Below are positions 63,855 through 64,000 of a stretch of 64,000 nt of DNA, in pieces (position 1 is the stretch's first letter; every line of letters begins with the position of its first letter). The translations under genes and the position numbers were made by a program. The notes beneath the pieces were generated by a model. The model saw nothing but the letters and a program-made list of their open reading frames with translations, had not been told where the DNA came from and made no database searches. This DNA comes from Sphingobium jiangsuense (lineage in GTDB: Bacteria > Pseudomonadota > Alphaproteobacteria > Sphingomonadales > Sphingomonadaceae), in contig NZ_JACIDT010000003.1 in assembly GCF_014196495.1 (NCBI RefSeq), positions 310,001 to 374,000 on the forward strand. Direction: 5' to 3'.

Positions 63855-64000
63855 ATGATCCGCGAGATAGTGAAGATGGGCGATCCCCGGCTGTTGCGGG
63901 TGGCAAGGCCGGTCGCGGATATCCACGACCCCGCATTGAAGGCGATCATCGCCGACATGTACGAAACCATGCACGCGGCCAATGGCGTCGGCCTTGCCGC
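63855..64000 (+). CDS. def: peptide deformylase, N-terminal part
   Basis: Removes the formyl group from nascent peptides. The first 48 residues are visible: [20 protein letters not shown], then [13 protein letters not shown], which is the start of motif I (GxGxAAxQ). AAGGGGAAAGG precedes ATG 63855. The window ends before the catalytic metal-binding motifs. Confidence 0.93.
   Translation, partial: MIREIVKMGDPRLLRVARPVADIHDPALKAIIADMYETMHAANGVGLA

Overview
High-GC DNA, gene-dense, with many ATGA/TGATG start-stop overlaps. The ribosomal proteins, the fused-AB Mrp antiporter, abundant TonB receptors and the dispersed repeats all fit an alphaproteobacterium of the order Sphingomonadales (Sphingobium/Sphingomonas-like). 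This is inferred from protein style and repeats, not from a search. I saw no tRNA, rRNA, CRISPR array, IS element or prophage.

Layout. (1) 1-8.8 kb: end of the spc and alpha ribosomal operons (rplR, rpsE, rpmD, rplO, secY, adk, then rpsM, rpsK, rpoA, rplQ). An acyltransferase gene and repeats are inserted between adk and rpsM, and three hairpins lie between ribosomal genes. (2) 8.8-13.5 kb: S9A prolyl oligopeptidase, a small envelope protein, guaA. (3) 13.5-24.3 kb, minus strand: universal stress protein, mrpAB-C-D-E-F-G, a type II P-type ATPase and an L,D-transpeptidase, most overlapping by 1-4 nt. (4) 24.5-36.9 kb: a DJ-1/PfpI protein, then an idonate/ketogluconate module (two SDRs, a 2-ketoacid reductase, L-idonate 5-dehydrogenase, a LacI regulator, a HIBADH-like reductase, gluconokinase) and an MFS-TonB receptor-PEP mutase-like operon. 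(5) 37-49 kb: a quinate/shikimate-type module (3-dehydroshikimate dehydratase, two secreted esterases, TetR regulator, secreted beta-propeller protein, ACS-family MFS, quinate/shikimate dehydrogenase, TonB receptor). (6) 49-56.3 kb: stress cluster (host-attachment protein, phosphoribosyltransferase, alpha/beta hydrolase, erythromycin-esterase-like protein, CBS protein, Hsp20, tiny membrane protein, FixJ/FixL-type pair). (7) 56.5-64 kb: zinc alcohol dehydrogenase, HlyD/FtsX/ATPase ABC exporter, beta-CASP metallo-beta-lactamase protein and the start of peptide deformylase.

How it works together. Region 4 can turn L-idonate, 5-ketogluconate and 2-ketogluconate into gluconate and then 6-phosphogluconate. 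A shared 16-bp LacI-type operator suggests its regulator also controls the MFS-TonB operon. Region 5 looks like uptake and periplasmic de-esterification of plant quinate/shikimate esters, import of the acid, and conversion through 3-dehydroshikimate to protocatechuate. Two promoters there carry the same operator (14/18 identical) at exactly the same place between -35 and -10, which defines a probable TetR regulon. In region 6 two perfect general-stress sigma (EcfG) promoters, GGAAC-N16-CGTT and GGAAC-N17-CGTT, drive convergent operons. The gene content resembles low-oxygen/persistence loci of other proteobacteria, but the FixL-like kinase has membrane helices and no histidine where FixL binds heme.
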